In this document: in pieces, positions 34,665 through 43,634 of the stretch | Layout of the letters: every line of letters starts with the position of its first letter | Numbering within the stretch: position 1 is the first letter of the stretch | Assembly: GCF_052064335.1 (NCBI RefSeq) | Contig: NZ_JBQHVU010000014.1 | Span: 1 to 64,000 of the forward strand | Reading direction: 5' to 3' | From: Weimeria sp002480925 | GTDB taxonomy: Bacteria > Bacillota > Clostridia > Lachnospirales > Lachnospiraceae | Length of the DNA stretch: 64,000 bases | Program-made: the position numbers and the translations under genes | The notes under the pieces: model-generated | The model's input: only the letters and a program-made list of their open reading frames with translations | Databases searched by the model: none | Told to the model about the DNA's origin: nothing

Positions 34665-35309
34665 TCACTTTTCGTTTCGAATCCGGTCAAGCTCTCTTAA
34701 TACTGTACCCTTTGTCATAAGGTCCATGGACTCTACCTTTTCATAAAGCGCCTCAAACTTATCAGGCATAGAAAGAACCCTGTAGCATTCACCCAGCAGG
34801 GTATAGTCAGCGGATACGTCGGACCCAAGTCCTATCGCATATTCTAAGATACAGGAAGCCTTCTGATATTCCTTTTTTTCCATAAAGCATTTGGCCAGAT
34901 CGCAGAGAAGGACCTCGACACGGTTGAACCTTTCTCCGATCTGCTGCATCTCACCTAGGTTTTTACGACCGTATTGAAGCTTCAGATCAGTGTTTGACAT
35001 ACCGTTAAGGTTAAGGAGCCGACTGGAGGAGAGTTGTCTAAGCTCATCTATAATCATGTCAGCCTCTTCATCCGGATTGTCGTCAAAAAAAGATAGTGGA
35101 AATTTTTCCAATGGAATGGTAATATATTGGATAGTGTTCAGATCTCTGGCAGGAGTAAGGTCAGCGTGCCTTTCGTTCTCCCAGAATTCTTCATCGGTCT
35201 GCTTTTCCTCAGATTCAAGATGTCTGATCCTAAAAGCAACGAAAAGGATGAATGCCAGGATCGTAAGCGTAAGGACAGGTAGATGTGATATTCTGATAAG
35301 TAGTATCAT
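34665..35309 (-). CDS. Membrane-anchored hypothetical protein, TPR-like
   Basis: 214 residues. One N-terminal membrane helix (LPVLTLTILAFILFVAF) is followed by an acidic linker, then a helical region at ~115-210 with TPR-like periodicity (LAKCFMEKKEYQKASCILEYA). It probably faces the cytoplasm as a protein-interaction scaffold. It stands alone between nth and the VanW gene, on the opposite strand to both. No specific family recognised. Confidence 0.65.
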   Translation of the reverse strand: MILLIRISHLPVLTLTILAFILFVAFRIRHLESEEKQTDEEFWENERHADLTPARDLNTIQYITIPLEKFPLSFFDDNPDEEADMIIDELRQLSSSRLLNLNGMSNTDLKLQYGRKNLGEMQQIGERFNRVEVLLCDLAKCFMEKKEYQKASCILEYAIGLGSDVSADYTLLGECYRVLSMPDKFEALYEKVESMDLMTKGTVLRELDRIRNEK

Positions 35310-35362
35310 ATAATGCCTTTCTTTTTCATAATTGTAGCACTTTTGCCGGAAGGAATAAATAG

Positions 35363-36970
35363 ATGAAAAAATGGTTGTTGGCCGGGGGGTTAACAGCGGG
35401 AATCATTATCGGAGGGATATTTTTAAGGACAGAGGATGCTTCCGCTGCCATGCGCATTGCAGACAATGTTTATATAGGCTCGGTAAATGTCTCCGGAATG
35501 GATGAGAAGGAGGCGTCTGTGGCTCTTGATCAGTATGCACAGGAGGCAGAGGATAAGAGCATAACATTATCAAGCGGCAAGAAGTCGATTAATGCAAAGT
35601 CCTCTGATCTGGGGCTGTCACCGGATCCGGGGGACAGCATCTATCAGGCTTTGAATTACGGCAAGAAGGGCAATCTTCTCGAGAGATATTGCCAGAATAA
35701 GGATATTAAAAACGGCAGGAAAAAGGTCTTTGCTCTGGGAACAACAGTTGATACCACAAGGGCCAGGAAGTTTTTAAAGGATAATGAAGACCGGCTTACC
35801 AATGAGCCGGTTGATGGTACTCTTTCACACAGGAATGGCAAGTTCACATACGTAGCAGGCAAGAAGGGCTACGAGCTTGATATCGATGCCTCGGTCAAGG
35901 TAATAGCTGATTATGCTGCAAAAGGCGAGGAGGATTCTTCCGGTAAGCTTGCGCTTGTGACAGTAGAGAAGGAGCCGAGAGGAAGCGCAAAGGAGCTTTC
36001 TTCTGTAAAGGATCTGCTCGGTACCTTCACGACGAATTACTCTGCTTCTACAGCTGCAAGAAAACAGAATGTAGCGAATGGTGAATCAAAGATAAACGGA
36101 ACGGTACTCTATCCCGGGGATAAATTCTCAGTGGCAAAGGCGCTTAATCCTATGTCAGCAGAGAACGGATACGAAAAGGCTCCATCATATGAGAACGGTA
36201 CGACGGTCATGACATATGGCGGAGGTATCTGTCAGGTCTCGACTACTCTTTATAATGCAGTGATCAGGTCTGAGCTTACTGTGATAAAGAGATACAACCA
36301 TTCAATGATGGTGCATTATGTCAAGCCGTCAGAAGATGCTGCCATAGCCGGAGATATAAAGGATTTCCAGTTTGAAAACAGTCTTAAGTATCCTGTCTAC
36401 ATCGAAGGAAGCGCAGATGGCAACAATATCACATTCAGTATTTACGGCAAGGAGACAAGAGAAGCGGGGAGAACCGTGGACTTCGAGAGCAAAACGACTG
36501 ATACCGTAAAGTACAAGACCAGGTTCACGGCTGACTCGTCACAGCCGGTAGGCTATATCACAAGCACCGGAGATATTCCTCATGACGGACTTAAGGCTGA
36601 GCTTTGGAAGATAGTAAAGAAGAACGGACAGGAGGTAAGCAGGACAAGATTCAACAGCTCGGTTTATAAGGCTACAGATGCCACATATTCGGTTGGGACA
36701 AAGTCGGATTCGCCGGAGGCCGTGGCTGCCATAAAGGAGGCCATTGCAAGCGGAGATCTTGATAAGGTACGTGCGGCGGCAGCCAAATGGAAGAACGCTG
36801 CTCCTGAAGAAAAGGATGACAATACAGATAAGTCTGAGCAGGACAATAAGACAATAAAGAATTCGGATTCAGATAAAGATGAAAAGAACAGTAAGGCTGA
36901 CTCCGGGAAAGATTCCGGAAAGAATACTAAAAAGATCGGTGATAAGACCTCTCAGGGTAAAAAGAGCTGA
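35363..36970 (+). CDS. VanW-family surface protein with peptidoglycan-binding-like repeats
   Basis: 535 residues. The N-terminus MKKWLLAGGLTAGIIIGGIF is a membrane anchor or signal. Residues ~30-225 hold two PG-binding-like (PG_binding_4) repeats (VYIGSVNVSGMDEKEASVAL), followed by a VanW domain (LYPGDKFSVAKALNPM, YGGGICQVSTTLYNAVI, RYNHSMMVHYV). A G5-like domain and a long Lys/Asp/Ser low-complexity tail end the protein. VanW domains occur in cell-wall and spore-related proteins and in some vancomycin clusters, but no van genes are here. The tail overlaps the next gene by 92 bp. Confidence 0.88.
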   Translation: MKKWLLAGGLTAGIIIGGIFLRTEDASAAMRIADNVYIGSVNVSGMDEKEASVALDQYAQEAEDKSITLSSGKKSINAKSSDLGLSPDPGDSIYQALNYGKKGNLLERYCQNKDIKNGRKKVFALGTTVDTTRARKFLKDNEDRLTNEPVDGTLSHRNGKFTYVAGKKGYELDIDASVKVIADYAAKGEEDSSGKLALVTVEKEPRGSAKELSSVKDLLGTFTTNYSASTAARKQNVANGESKINGTVLYPGDKFSVAKALNPMSAENGYEKAPSYENGTTVMTYGGGICQVSTTLYNAVIRSELTVIKRYNHSMMVHYVKPSEDAAIAGDIKDFQFENSLKYPVYIEGSADGNNITFSIYGKETREAGRTVDFESKTTDTVKYKTRFTADSSQPVGYITSTGDIPHDGLKAELWKIVKKNGQEVSRTRFNSSVYKATDATYSVGTKSDSPEAVAAIKEAIASGDLDKVRAAAAKWKNAAPEEKDDNTDKSEQDNKTIKNSDSDKDEKNSKADSGKDSGKNTKKIGDKTSQGKKS

Positions 36971-37883
36971 GGTCATTCTTGGAAGCAGGATAGGTGAGGA
37001 CTGCGGAGCTGTGATCTGCCCTCCAGACGAGGTCCTTGTCATGTCGACGGATCCGATCACAGGAACGGCGATAGATATAGGTCATCTGGCCTGTGATATT
37101 ACTGCAAATGATCTGGCAAGCGCAGGTGCGACGCCGCTAGGCGTACTGCTTACGGTCCTGCTTCCGCCAGGAGAAAGTGAGGATACCCTTCACCAGATAA
37201 TGCTTGACATAAATGATTCATGCGAAAGACTTGATATGGCCGTAATAGGCGGTCATACTGAGGTGACTGACGCAGTGACAAGGCCGGTGGTCTCAGTTAC
37301 AGGCGTCGGAAGAGTGAAGAGGCAGAGCATGATTGAGACCTCCGGAGCCGAACCTGATATGGATCTTGTCGTAACAAAATATGTTGGTCTTGAGGGAACA
37401 GCTATAATAGCAAAGGAGAAGAGAAGTGAGCTTCTTTCACGCTTTCCTGAGGAATTCGTAAACAAGGCCATTTCCTTTGGCAATATGATATCAGTGGTTA
37501 AGGACGGCCTTGTAGCCGCCGGAGCCGGCGCGGCCGCGATGCACGATGTCACGGAGGGCGGCATCTTCGGGGCCCTGTTTGAGATGAGCGAGGCATCAGG
37601 CGTCGGTATCTCCGTGGACATCGAAAGGATACCTATAAGGCAGGAAACGGTGGAGATCTGCGACTATTTCGGAATAGATCCATATGGGCTTGTAAGCAGC
37701 GGAAGTATGCTGATAGCAGCAAGTAATGGAGCAAGGATAGTTGAAGCTCTTGATGAAGCCGGAATCAGCGCAGCGGTGATAGGACGGACCAATTCCACTA
37801 ATGAGCGGGTGGTGCATTATGACGGCTCAACGAGATTTCTGGAGCCGCCGGCAGTCGATGAATTCCACAAGGTGCTCGGATAA
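36879..37883 (+). CDS. AIR synthase/HypE-like protein
   Basis: 334 residues of the PurM/HypE/ThiL superfamily. Family blocks visible are GEDCGAVI (N-terminal Asp), VMSTDPITGTAIDIGHLACD, ITANDLASAGATPLGVLLTVLLP, VIGGHTEVT and HDVTEGGIFGALFEM. Such proteins bind ATP; many are annotated as hydrogenase maturation HypE-like. No hydrogenase genes are nearby. The conserved start region (GKIPERILKRSVIRPLRVKR) is encoded in the part that overlaps the VanW tail in another frame, so the overlap is real rather than a start error. No ribosome site is seen, suggesting coupling. Confidence 0.82.
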   Translation: MKRTVRLTPGKIPERILKRSVIRPLRVKRAEVILGSRIGEDCGAVICPPDEVLVMSTDPITGTAIDIGHLACDITANDLASAGATPLGVLLTVLLPPGESEDTLHQIMLDINDSCERLDMAVIGGHTEVTDAVTRPVVSVTGVGRVKRQSMIETSGAEPDMDLVVTKYVGLEGTAIIAKEKRSELLSRFPEEFVNKAISFGNMISVVKDGLVAAGAGAAAMHDVTEGGIFGALFEMSEASGVGISVDIERIPIRQETVEICDYFGIDPYGLVSSGSMLIAASNGARIVEALDEAGISAAVIGRTNSTNERVVHYDGSTRFLEPPAVDEFHKVLG

Positions 37884-37894
37884 AGGAGAAAAGG

Positions 37895-38377
37895 ATGCAG
37901 GAGAAGATCTTAAATATAATAGAAAAGAACAGCAAGATAGATACAAAGGAGCTTTCGGTCCTGGTAGGTGAGGACGAGGAAGCAGTAAAGGCAAATATAA
38001 AGGAGCTTGAGGATAAGCATGTTATCTGCGGTTATCCTACTCTTGTTGACTGGGACAAGGCCGGTATAGAAAAGGTTACAGCACTTATAGAGGTAAGGGT
38101 AACCCCTCAGAGGGGGATGGGCTTTGACAGGGTGGCAAGAAGGATCTACAACTATCCTGAGGTAAGCTCTGTTTATCTGATCTCAGGTGGATTTGATTTC
38201 ATGGTGACGATAGAGGGAAAGACACTGCGCGAGGTCGCTGATTTCGTTTCACAGAAGCTGTCTACCCTTGATTCAGTGCTCTCTACAAAGACCAACTTTA
38301 TCCTGAAAAAATATAAGGATCATGGCACTATAATGGTAGATGAGCAGAAGAAGGATGAAAGGGTGGAGCTGTCATGA
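37895..38377 (+). CDS. Lrp/AsnC-family transcriptional regulator
   Basis: 160 residues. A short winged helix-turn-helix at the N-terminus (ILNIIEKNSKIDTKELSVLV) is followed by the RAM ligand-binding domain (VTALIEVRVTPQRGMGFDRVA, YPEVSSVYLISGGFDFMVTI). AAAGGAG lies before the ATG. Its stop overlaps the aminotransferase start, so it is co-expressed with that enzyme. Lrp proteins respond to amino acids; the partner enzyme suggests control by its substrate. Confidence 0.9.
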   Translation: MQEKILNIIEKNSKIDTKELSVLVGEDEEAVKANIKELEDKHVICGYPTLVDWDKAGIEKVTALIEVRVTPQRGMGFDRVARRIYNYPEVSSVYLISGGFDFMVTIEGKTLREVADFVSQKLSTLDSVLSTKTNFILKKYKDHGTIMVDEQKKDERVELS

Positions 38378-39537
38378 AAAGTCCGGTCAGCAGACAGATA
38401 CAGGAGATAAAGCCATCAGGTATCAGAAAGTTTTTTGATATAGTAAGCACAATGGACGACGCAATATCCTTAGGCGTCGGCGAGCCTGATTTCGATACCC
38501 CCTGGAGGGTAAGGGATGAGGCGATCTATTCTCTTGAACAGGGAAGGACCTTCTATACGTCAAATGCCGGACTCATGGAGCTCAAGGTGGCTATAGCAGA
38601 GTATCTTGACAGGAAGTACGACCTGCATTATGACCCGAAGGGTGAGATGATGATGACTGTAGGAGGCAGTGAGGCTATAGACATAGGGCTTCGTGCCATG
38701 CTTGATCCCGGTGATGAGGTGATAATACCGGAGCCTTCATATGTATCATATGTGCCATGTACCATTCTGGCAGGAGGAGTCCCTAAGATCATCAACCTGA
38801 GGGAGTCGGATGAGTTCCGTCTGACAGCTCAGGAGCTGGAGGATGCGATCACAGAGAAGACCAAGGTGCTTATACTCCCTTATCCTAACAATCCGACAGG
38901 AGCCGTTATGGAAAAGGAGGATCTTCTGGCGATTGCTGATGTGATAAGGAAGCATGATATATATGTGATGACAGATGAGATATATTCTGAGCTTACATAT
39001 CAGATGGATCATGTATCGATCGCTTCCATACCAGGAATGAAGGAAAGGACAGTATATATCAACGGATTCTCAAAGGCCTTCGCGATGACAGGCTGGAGGC
39101 TCGGCTATGCATGTGCTCCGAAGGATATCCTCTCCCAGATGCTTAAGATCCATCAGTTTGCTATAATGTGCGCGCCGACCACATCGCAGTACGCCGGTAT
39201 CGAGGCTGTCCGTCACTGCGACAGAGAGGTCGAGGATATGAAGATGCAGTACAACGAGAGAAGGATCTATGTATTACAGAGATTAAGGGATATGGGACTT
39301 TCATGTTTTGAGCCATACGGTGCCTTCTATGTATTTCCATCTATAAGGAGCACGGGGATGAGTTCTGACGATTTTGCGACAAGCCTTCTGAAGACAATGA
39401 AGGTAGCAGTCGTTCCCGGAACAGCATTCGGAGAATGCGGAGAGGGATTCATCCGGATCTCCTATGCCTATTCAATGCAGAATCTCAAGGTGGCTCTTGA
39501 CCGTATTGAGAAGTTTGTAAAAGGGCTTAAGAAGTAA
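38374..39537 (+). CDS. PLP-dependent aminotransferase, class I/II
   Basis: 387 residues with the fold-type I pattern. Visible motifs are SLGVGEPDFDTPW, TVGGSEAIDIGLRAM, LPYPNNPTGAVM (Asn and Pro around the cofactor), MTDEIYSEL (Asp binding the PLP ring) and NGFSKAFAMTGWRLGY with the Schiff-base Lys. It resembles PatA/AspC-type enzymes. The exact amino acid pair cannot be told. It is translationally coupled to the Lrp-type regulator and lies 7 bp before the ECF ATPase gene. Confidence 0.92.
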   Translation: MKSPVSRQIQEIKPSGIRKFFDIVSTMDDAISLGVGEPDFDTPWRVRDEAIYSLEQGRTFYTSNAGLMELKVAIAEYLDRKYDLHYDPKGEMMMTVGGSEAIDIGLRAMLDPGDEVIIPEPSYVSYVPCTILAGGVPKIINLRESDEFRLTAQELEDAITEKTKVLILPYPNNPTGAVMEKEDLLAIADVIRKHDIYVMTDEIYSELTYQMDHVSIASIPGMKERTVYINGFSKAFAMTGWRLGYACAPKDILSQMLKIHQFAIMCAPTTSQYAGIEAVRHCDREVEDMKMQYNERRIYVLQRLRDMGLSCFEPYGAFYVFPSIRSTGMSSDDFATSLLKTMKVAVVPGTAFGECGEGFIRISYAYSMQNLKVALDRIEKFVKGLKK

Positions 39538-39544
39538 GGCTTAT

Positions 39545-41329
39545 ATGAAAGGTAAATCTATAAAACCTATTATTTCGGCCAGGAATCTGGTCCATGAATA
39601 TTACAGACGTGATGAGGAGGGAAACGTCACAGCGATCGAAAATGCGGTCGATGACGTAAGTCTCGATGTCGAGCCAGGCCAGTTTATATCCATTCTCGGA
39701 CATAACGGAAGCGGGAAATCGACTCTTGCCAAACATATCAATGCTCTTCTTCTGCCTACTGAGGGCAGCATTTATGTCGATGGAAAGGATACCTCTGCCC
39801 CAGAGAATGAACTTCCGGTCCGTGAGGAAGCCGGCATGGTATTCCAGAATCCTGACAATCAGATCATAGCATCTGTAGTCGAGGAGGATGTAGGCTTCGG
39901 CCCGGAGAATATAGGTATCCCGACTGACCAGATCTGGGCAAGGGTTGAGAGAGCCTTGAAGGGAGTCGGCATGTGGGAGTACAGGAAGAAGTCTCCAAAC
40001 CGGCTTTCAGGCGGACAGAAGCAGAGGGTGGCTATAGCCGGTGTGATGGCTATGGAGCCTAAATGTATAATACTGGATGAGCCGACGGCAATGCTAGATC
40101 CTGACGGAAGGGCAGAGGTCATAGCGACAGCAAGGGAGCTAAACAAGAAAAAGGGAGTCACTATAATACTGATCACGCATTACATGGAGGAGGTTGTCTT
40201 TTCTGATAAGGTATTCGTGATGGATCATGGAAAGATAGTGATGCAGGGGAGCCCGAGGGAAATTTTCTCACAGGCCGACTCACTTCGCTCCTACCATCTC
40301 TGCCTGCCTCAGGTCACTGAGCTTGCCTGTCAGCTGAAGGCAGCAGGCCTTAAGGTCCCGGACGGAGTCCTTACCAGGGAAGAGCTGATGTCAGTGCTTA
40401 CAGAGGGCGGACTTCTTTCTAAGGAGATAGAGGATAAGCCGGAGCAGACCTTTGATAAAAAAGAAAAAAAGCCGATTTCAGACGCAGTCCTTCTATTAGA
40501 CCATGTCAGCGTAACCTATCAGGATGGAGGCAGCAGTACCAGGGCATTAGAAGACGTTTCCTTACAGATCAACAGGGGTGATTTCCTGGGAATAATAGGA
40601 CATACCGGTTCAGGGAAGTCAACTCTTATCCAGACCCTGAATGGTCTTATAGCTCCGAGTGAAGGACATATATATTTCAATGGTCAGGATATAGGAGATG
40701 ATGGCTTCGATAAAAGGGGGCTTAGATCACAGGTCGGAATGGTATTCCAGTATCCGGAGCATCAGCTGTTTGAGGCAACGGTGATAGAGGACGTGAAGTT
40801 TGGACCGAGGAATCAGGGACTTAGTGACAGGGAATGCGAGCTTATGGCCTATGAAGCCCTTCAGAGAGTGCATTTCCCTGAGGATTCATATGAGGCCTCT
40901 CCTTTTGAGCTTTCTGGCGGACAGAAGAGAAGGGCAGCAATAGCAGGTGTACTTGCAATGAGACCATCTGTTATCATTCTTGATGAGCCGACGGCAGGAC
41001 TGGACCCTGCAGGCCGTGATGAGATCTTAGGACTCATAAAGGAGATGCATGATAAGTCGGGAGAGACTGTTATACTTGTCTCACACAGTATGGAGGACGT
41101 TGCAGACTATGTAGACCGGATCATAGTCGTGGATAAGGGCAGGATAGCTTCTGACGGAACTCCACGTGAGGTCTTTTCAAATGTCAGACAGCTTGAGTCC
41201 ATGGGACTGGCAGTGCCGTCAGTTACCTATCTTCTCCATGACTTAAGGGCTGCAGGATATCCTGTGGACTGTCATGGGACTACAGTTTCGGAAGCAAAGG
41301 AAGAGATACTCAGATGCTCAAGGATATAA
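39545..41329 (+). CDS. ecfA: Energy-coupling factor transporter, fused EcfA-EcfA' ATPases
   Basis: 594 residues made of two complete ABC ATPase units in tandem. The first has Walker A GHNGSGKST, signature LSGGQKQR and Walker B CIILDEPTAML; the second has GHTGSGKST, LSGGQKRR and VIILDEPTAGL. A ~60-residue linker follows the first unit. In most Firmicutes EcfA1 and EcfA2 are separate genes; here they form one polypeptide. With EcfT they power vitamin import through several S-components encoded elsewhere. The start lies 7 bp after the aminotransferase gene; the end overlaps ecfT by 16 bp. Confidence 0.93.
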   Translation: MKGKSIKPIISARNLVHEYYRRDEEGNVTAIENAVDDVSLDVEPGQFISILGHNGSGKSTLAKHINALLLPTEGSIYVDGKDTSAPENELPVREEAGMVFQNPDNQIIASVVEEDVGFGPENIGIPTDQIWARVERALKGVGMWEYRKKSPNRLSGGQKQRVAIAGVMAMEPKCIILDEPTAMLDPDGRAEVIATARELNKKKGVTIILITHYMEEVVFSDKVFVMDHGKIVMQGSPREIFSQADSLRSYHLCLPQVTELACQLKAAGLKVPDGVLTREELMSVLTEGGLLSKEIEDKPEQTFDKKEKKPISDAVLLLDHVSVTYQDGGSSTRALEDVSLQINRGDFLGIIGHTGSGKSTLIQTLNGLIAPSEGHIYFNGQDIGDDGFDKRGLRSQVGMVFQYPEHQLFEATVIEDVKFGPRNQGLSDRECELMAYEALQRVHFPEDSYEASPFELSGGQKRRAAIAGVLAMRPSVIILDEPTAGLDPAGRDEILGLIKEMHDKSGETVILVSHSMEDVADYVDRIIVVDKGRIASDGTPREVFSNVRQLESMGLAVPSVTYLLHDLRAAGYPVDCHGTTVSEAKEEILRCSRI

Positions 41330-42120
41330 CTCTCGGGCAGTATTACTCTGCGGATTCAGTGATCCATCGTCTCGATCCAAGAGTAAAGCTCGTTGCAACA
41401 TTAGTTTTTATAATATCGATATTCGTGGCCAGTGATCCTATAGGATTCGCGATAATTACAATAGCTCTTGCAGCTGTTATCATTATGAGCAGGGTACCCT
41501 TTTCCTTCATGGTAAGGGGACTCAGGTCAATAATAGTCCTGCTTTTGATCTGCGGTCTGTTCAATCTTTTCCTTACTCCCGGAGATGCTCTGGTGAAGTG
41601 GGGCAAGGTCGTGATCACTGTACAGGGAGTGAGGGCAGCCATACTGATGCTTGTCAGGATGGTCTACCTTATAATAGGGACATCTGTCATGACACTTACC
41701 ACGACGCCGAATCAGCTGACCGATGGACTTGAGACCGGACTTAGATTTCTGAACTATATACATGTACCGGTCCATGAGATAGCAATGATGATGTCTATAG
41801 CTCTCAGATTTATCCCTATCTTAAGTGATGAGACTGATAAGATAATGAAGGCTCAGACAGCCAGAGGAGCTGAATTTGACGGCAAGGGAATAGTAAAGAA
41901 GGCAAAGGCAATGGTGCCTCTTCTGGTACCGCTTTTCGTATCTGCCTTCAGGAGAGCCAATGACCTGGCTCTTGCAATGGAGGCCAGATGCTATCACGGA
42001 GGAGAGGGCAGGACAAGCATGAAGCCCCTGCACTATATGAGACGTGATGCGATCGCTTACATCCTGATGCTTGTAACAGCGGCGCTTGTTATCTGCTGGA
42101 GGGTAATGGGCAGAAGATGA
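41314..42120 (+). CDS. ecfT: Energy-coupling factor transporter transmembrane protein
   Basis: 268 residues. The N-terminus LGQYYSADSVIHRLDPRVKL is the family signature. About five hydrophobic segments follow, and two cytoplasmic coupling motifs (TARGAEFDG and AMEARCYHGG, both of the A-R-G/C type) contact the ATPases. It overlaps the ATPase gene by 16 bp. It forms the shared scaffold for vitamin-binding S-components. Confidence 0.93.
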   Translation: MLKDITLGQYYSADSVIHRLDPRVKLVATLVFIISIFVASDPIGFAIITIALAAVIIMSRVPFSFMVRGLRSIIVLLLICGLFNLFLTPGDALVKWGKVVITVQGVRAAILMLVRMVYLIIGTSVMTLTTTPNQLTDGLETGLRFLNYIHVPVHEIAMMMSIALRFIPILSDETDKIMKAQTARGAEFDGKGIVKKAKAMVPLLVPLFVSAFRRANDLALAMEARCYHGGEGRTSMKPLHYMRRDAIAYILMLVTAALVICWRVMGRR

Positions 42121-42141
42121 AAATGATCATGACGCCGGGTG

Positions 42142-42170
42142 TTTTCAAATGAGCTGGTATATGATATAAT
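42142..42170 (+). promoter_or_regulatory. Promoter before the CobA-like gene
   Basis: TTTTCA (42142-42147), 17 bp, TATAAT (42165-42170), ~43 bp before the start codon. Confidence 0.6.
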
Positions 42171-42212
42171 GCATACGATTGAGACCTGAAATGGTCGTGA
42201 CGAGAGGTGACT

Positions 42213-42698
42213 ATGGCGAATATACAGGTTTATTATGGCCCGGGAGTCGGTAAGACTTCTGCGGCGCTAGGCACTGCTATAAGAGCAGCAGCCAGTGGAT
42301 CAAGCGTATACATCATACAGTTTCTTAAAGGCGCTCTTGAGGGAGACTACTGGAAGAGGCTTGAGCCGGAGATAAAGGAATTCTCCTTTGAGCGTAGCTC
42401 TCACAGCTTCAGTGAGCTTGACGATGAAGCAAAGAAGGAAGAAAAGCAGAACATCATCAATGGACTTGGCTTCGCAAAGAAGGTACTCTCCACCGGTGAA
42501 TGCGATATACTTGTCCTGGATGAATTTCTGGGACTTTCCGATGAGGGAATAGTCACTGAGCAGGAGATGGTTGACGTGCTTGGCGCCGGCTCTGACTCGA
42601 TGAAGGTTATCCTTACCGGAACGACTCTTCCCGCTGCAGTCAGACGGGTAAGCAGTCAGATACTAAAGATTGTAGAAGAAGATGGCAGCGAGGACTGA
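42213..42698 (+). CDS. Cob(I)alamin adenosyltransferase-like P-loop protein
   Basis: 161 residues from the ATG at 42213, preceded by GAGAGGTG; a GTG at 42207 is the longer option. The P-loop GPGVGKTSAALGTAIRA is in the CobA/BtuR pattern (usually GKGKT), followed by VYIIQFLKG, the core motif CDILVLDEFLGL and LTGTTLPAAV. CobA enzymes attach the adenosyl group to corrinoids. The altered P-loop may mean a divergent enzyme. It lies 9 bp before dapA, with no cobalamin genes in the window. Confidence 0.8.
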   Translation: MANIQVYYGPGVGKTSAALGTAIRAAASGSSVYIIQFLKGALEGDYWKRLEPEIKEFSFERSSHSFSELDDEAKKEEKQNIINGLGFAKKVLSTGECDILVLDEFLGLSDEGIVTEQEMVDVLGAGSDSMKVILTGTTLPAAVRRVSSQILKIVEEDGSED

Positions 42699-42707
42699 CA
42701 GGAGGTT

Positions 42708-43595
42708 ATGATGCCAATATTCAAGGGTGCAGGCGTAGCTATCATTACGCCTATGGATGAAGATCAGAATGTTAATTATGACAAGCTCGAGGAGATCATT
42801 GACGAGCAGATAGAGGGAGGTACCGATGCTATCGTAATAGTCGGTACCACCGGTGAGGGATCTACTCTTACAATGGAGGAGCACAGCGAGTGCATAAGAA
42901 AGGCCGTTGAGTTTACCAGACACAGGGTACCTGTCGTGGCAGGTACAGGAAGCAACTGCACCAAGACAGCTATCCAGCTGACTAAAGAGGCAGAAGAGCA
43001 TGGAGCAGATGCAGCGCTTGTCGTGACTCCATACTACAATAAAACCACTCAGAAGGGACTTGTTGCACACTACAGTGCTATTGCAGATTCGACTAAGCTT
43101 CCTATCATCCTCTATAATGTACCTGGAAGGACAGGAACAAATATTGCTCCGCAGACTGTCGCTACCCTCCGCAAGACAAAGAAAAATATAGTAGGAGTAA
43201 AGGATGCAACAGCAAACCTGGCTCAGACATCTGAGATGATGCGGCTCTGTGATGGCGATCTGGAGCTCTATTCAGGTGAGGATGGACTTGTGGTCCCTAT
43301 CCTTTCACTTGGCGGTATCGGTGTCATTTCTGTAGTATCAAATGTCGCTCCACACGATGTTCATGAGATGGTGATGAGCTTCTTGAACGGGGATATAGAG
43401 AAGGCAAGGAAGATGCAGCTTCGTGAGCTTCCGCTAGTGGATGCACTTTTCTGCGAGGTAAACCCTATTCCTGTGAAGACAGCTATGAATCTGATGGGAA
43501 AGAATGTCGGACCTCTTCGACTTCCTCTCTGTGAGATGGAGGAGAAGAACCTCGAGAGACTAAAGAATGCAATGAAGGATTACGGACTTCTATAA
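42708..43595 (+). CDS. dapA: 4-hydroxy-tetrahydrodipicolinate synthase
   Basis: 295 residues of the class I aldolase fold. GTTGEGSTLTMEEH, VVTPYYNKTTQKGLVAHY, ILYNVPGRTG (catalytic Tyr) and GVKDATANLAQ (Schiff-base Lys) are all present. It condenses pyruvate with aspartate semialdehyde, the first step of the lysine/diaminopimelate branch. CAGGAGG lies before two possible Met codons (42708 and 42711). It converges with dapB, the next pathway enzyme, across a shared terminator. Confidence 0.96.
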   Translation: MMPIFKGAGVAIITPMDEDQNVNYDKLEEIIDEQIEGGTDAIVIVGTTGEGSTLTMEEHSECIRKAVEFTRHRVPVVAGTGSNCTKTAIQLTKEAEEHGADAALVVTPYYNKTTQKGLVAHYSAIADSTKLPIILYNVPGRTGTNIAPQTVATLRKTKKNIVGVKDATANLAQTSEMMRLCDGDLELYSGEDGLVVPILSLGGIGVISVVSNVAPHDVHEMVMSFLNGDIEKARKMQLRELPLVDALFCEVNPIPVKTAMNLMGKNVGPLRLPLCEMEEKNLERLKNAMKDYGLL

Positions 43596-43628
43596 AAAAA
43601 CGGCAGGCAAGCGCCTGCCGCTTTTTTT
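43594..43628. terminator. Bidirectional terminator between dapA and dapB
   Basis: The stem CGGCAGGC / GCCTGCCG with a 4 nt loop, flanked by A7 on the left and T7 on the right, can stop transcription from both sides. Confidence 0.92.
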
Positions 43629-43634
43629 ATGAAA

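Noticed and set aside
35363..36970. Vancomycin resistance function from the VanW domain
   Set aside because: No vanHAX, vanY or VanRS genes are nearby; VanW proteins are widespread in Clostridia without resistance.
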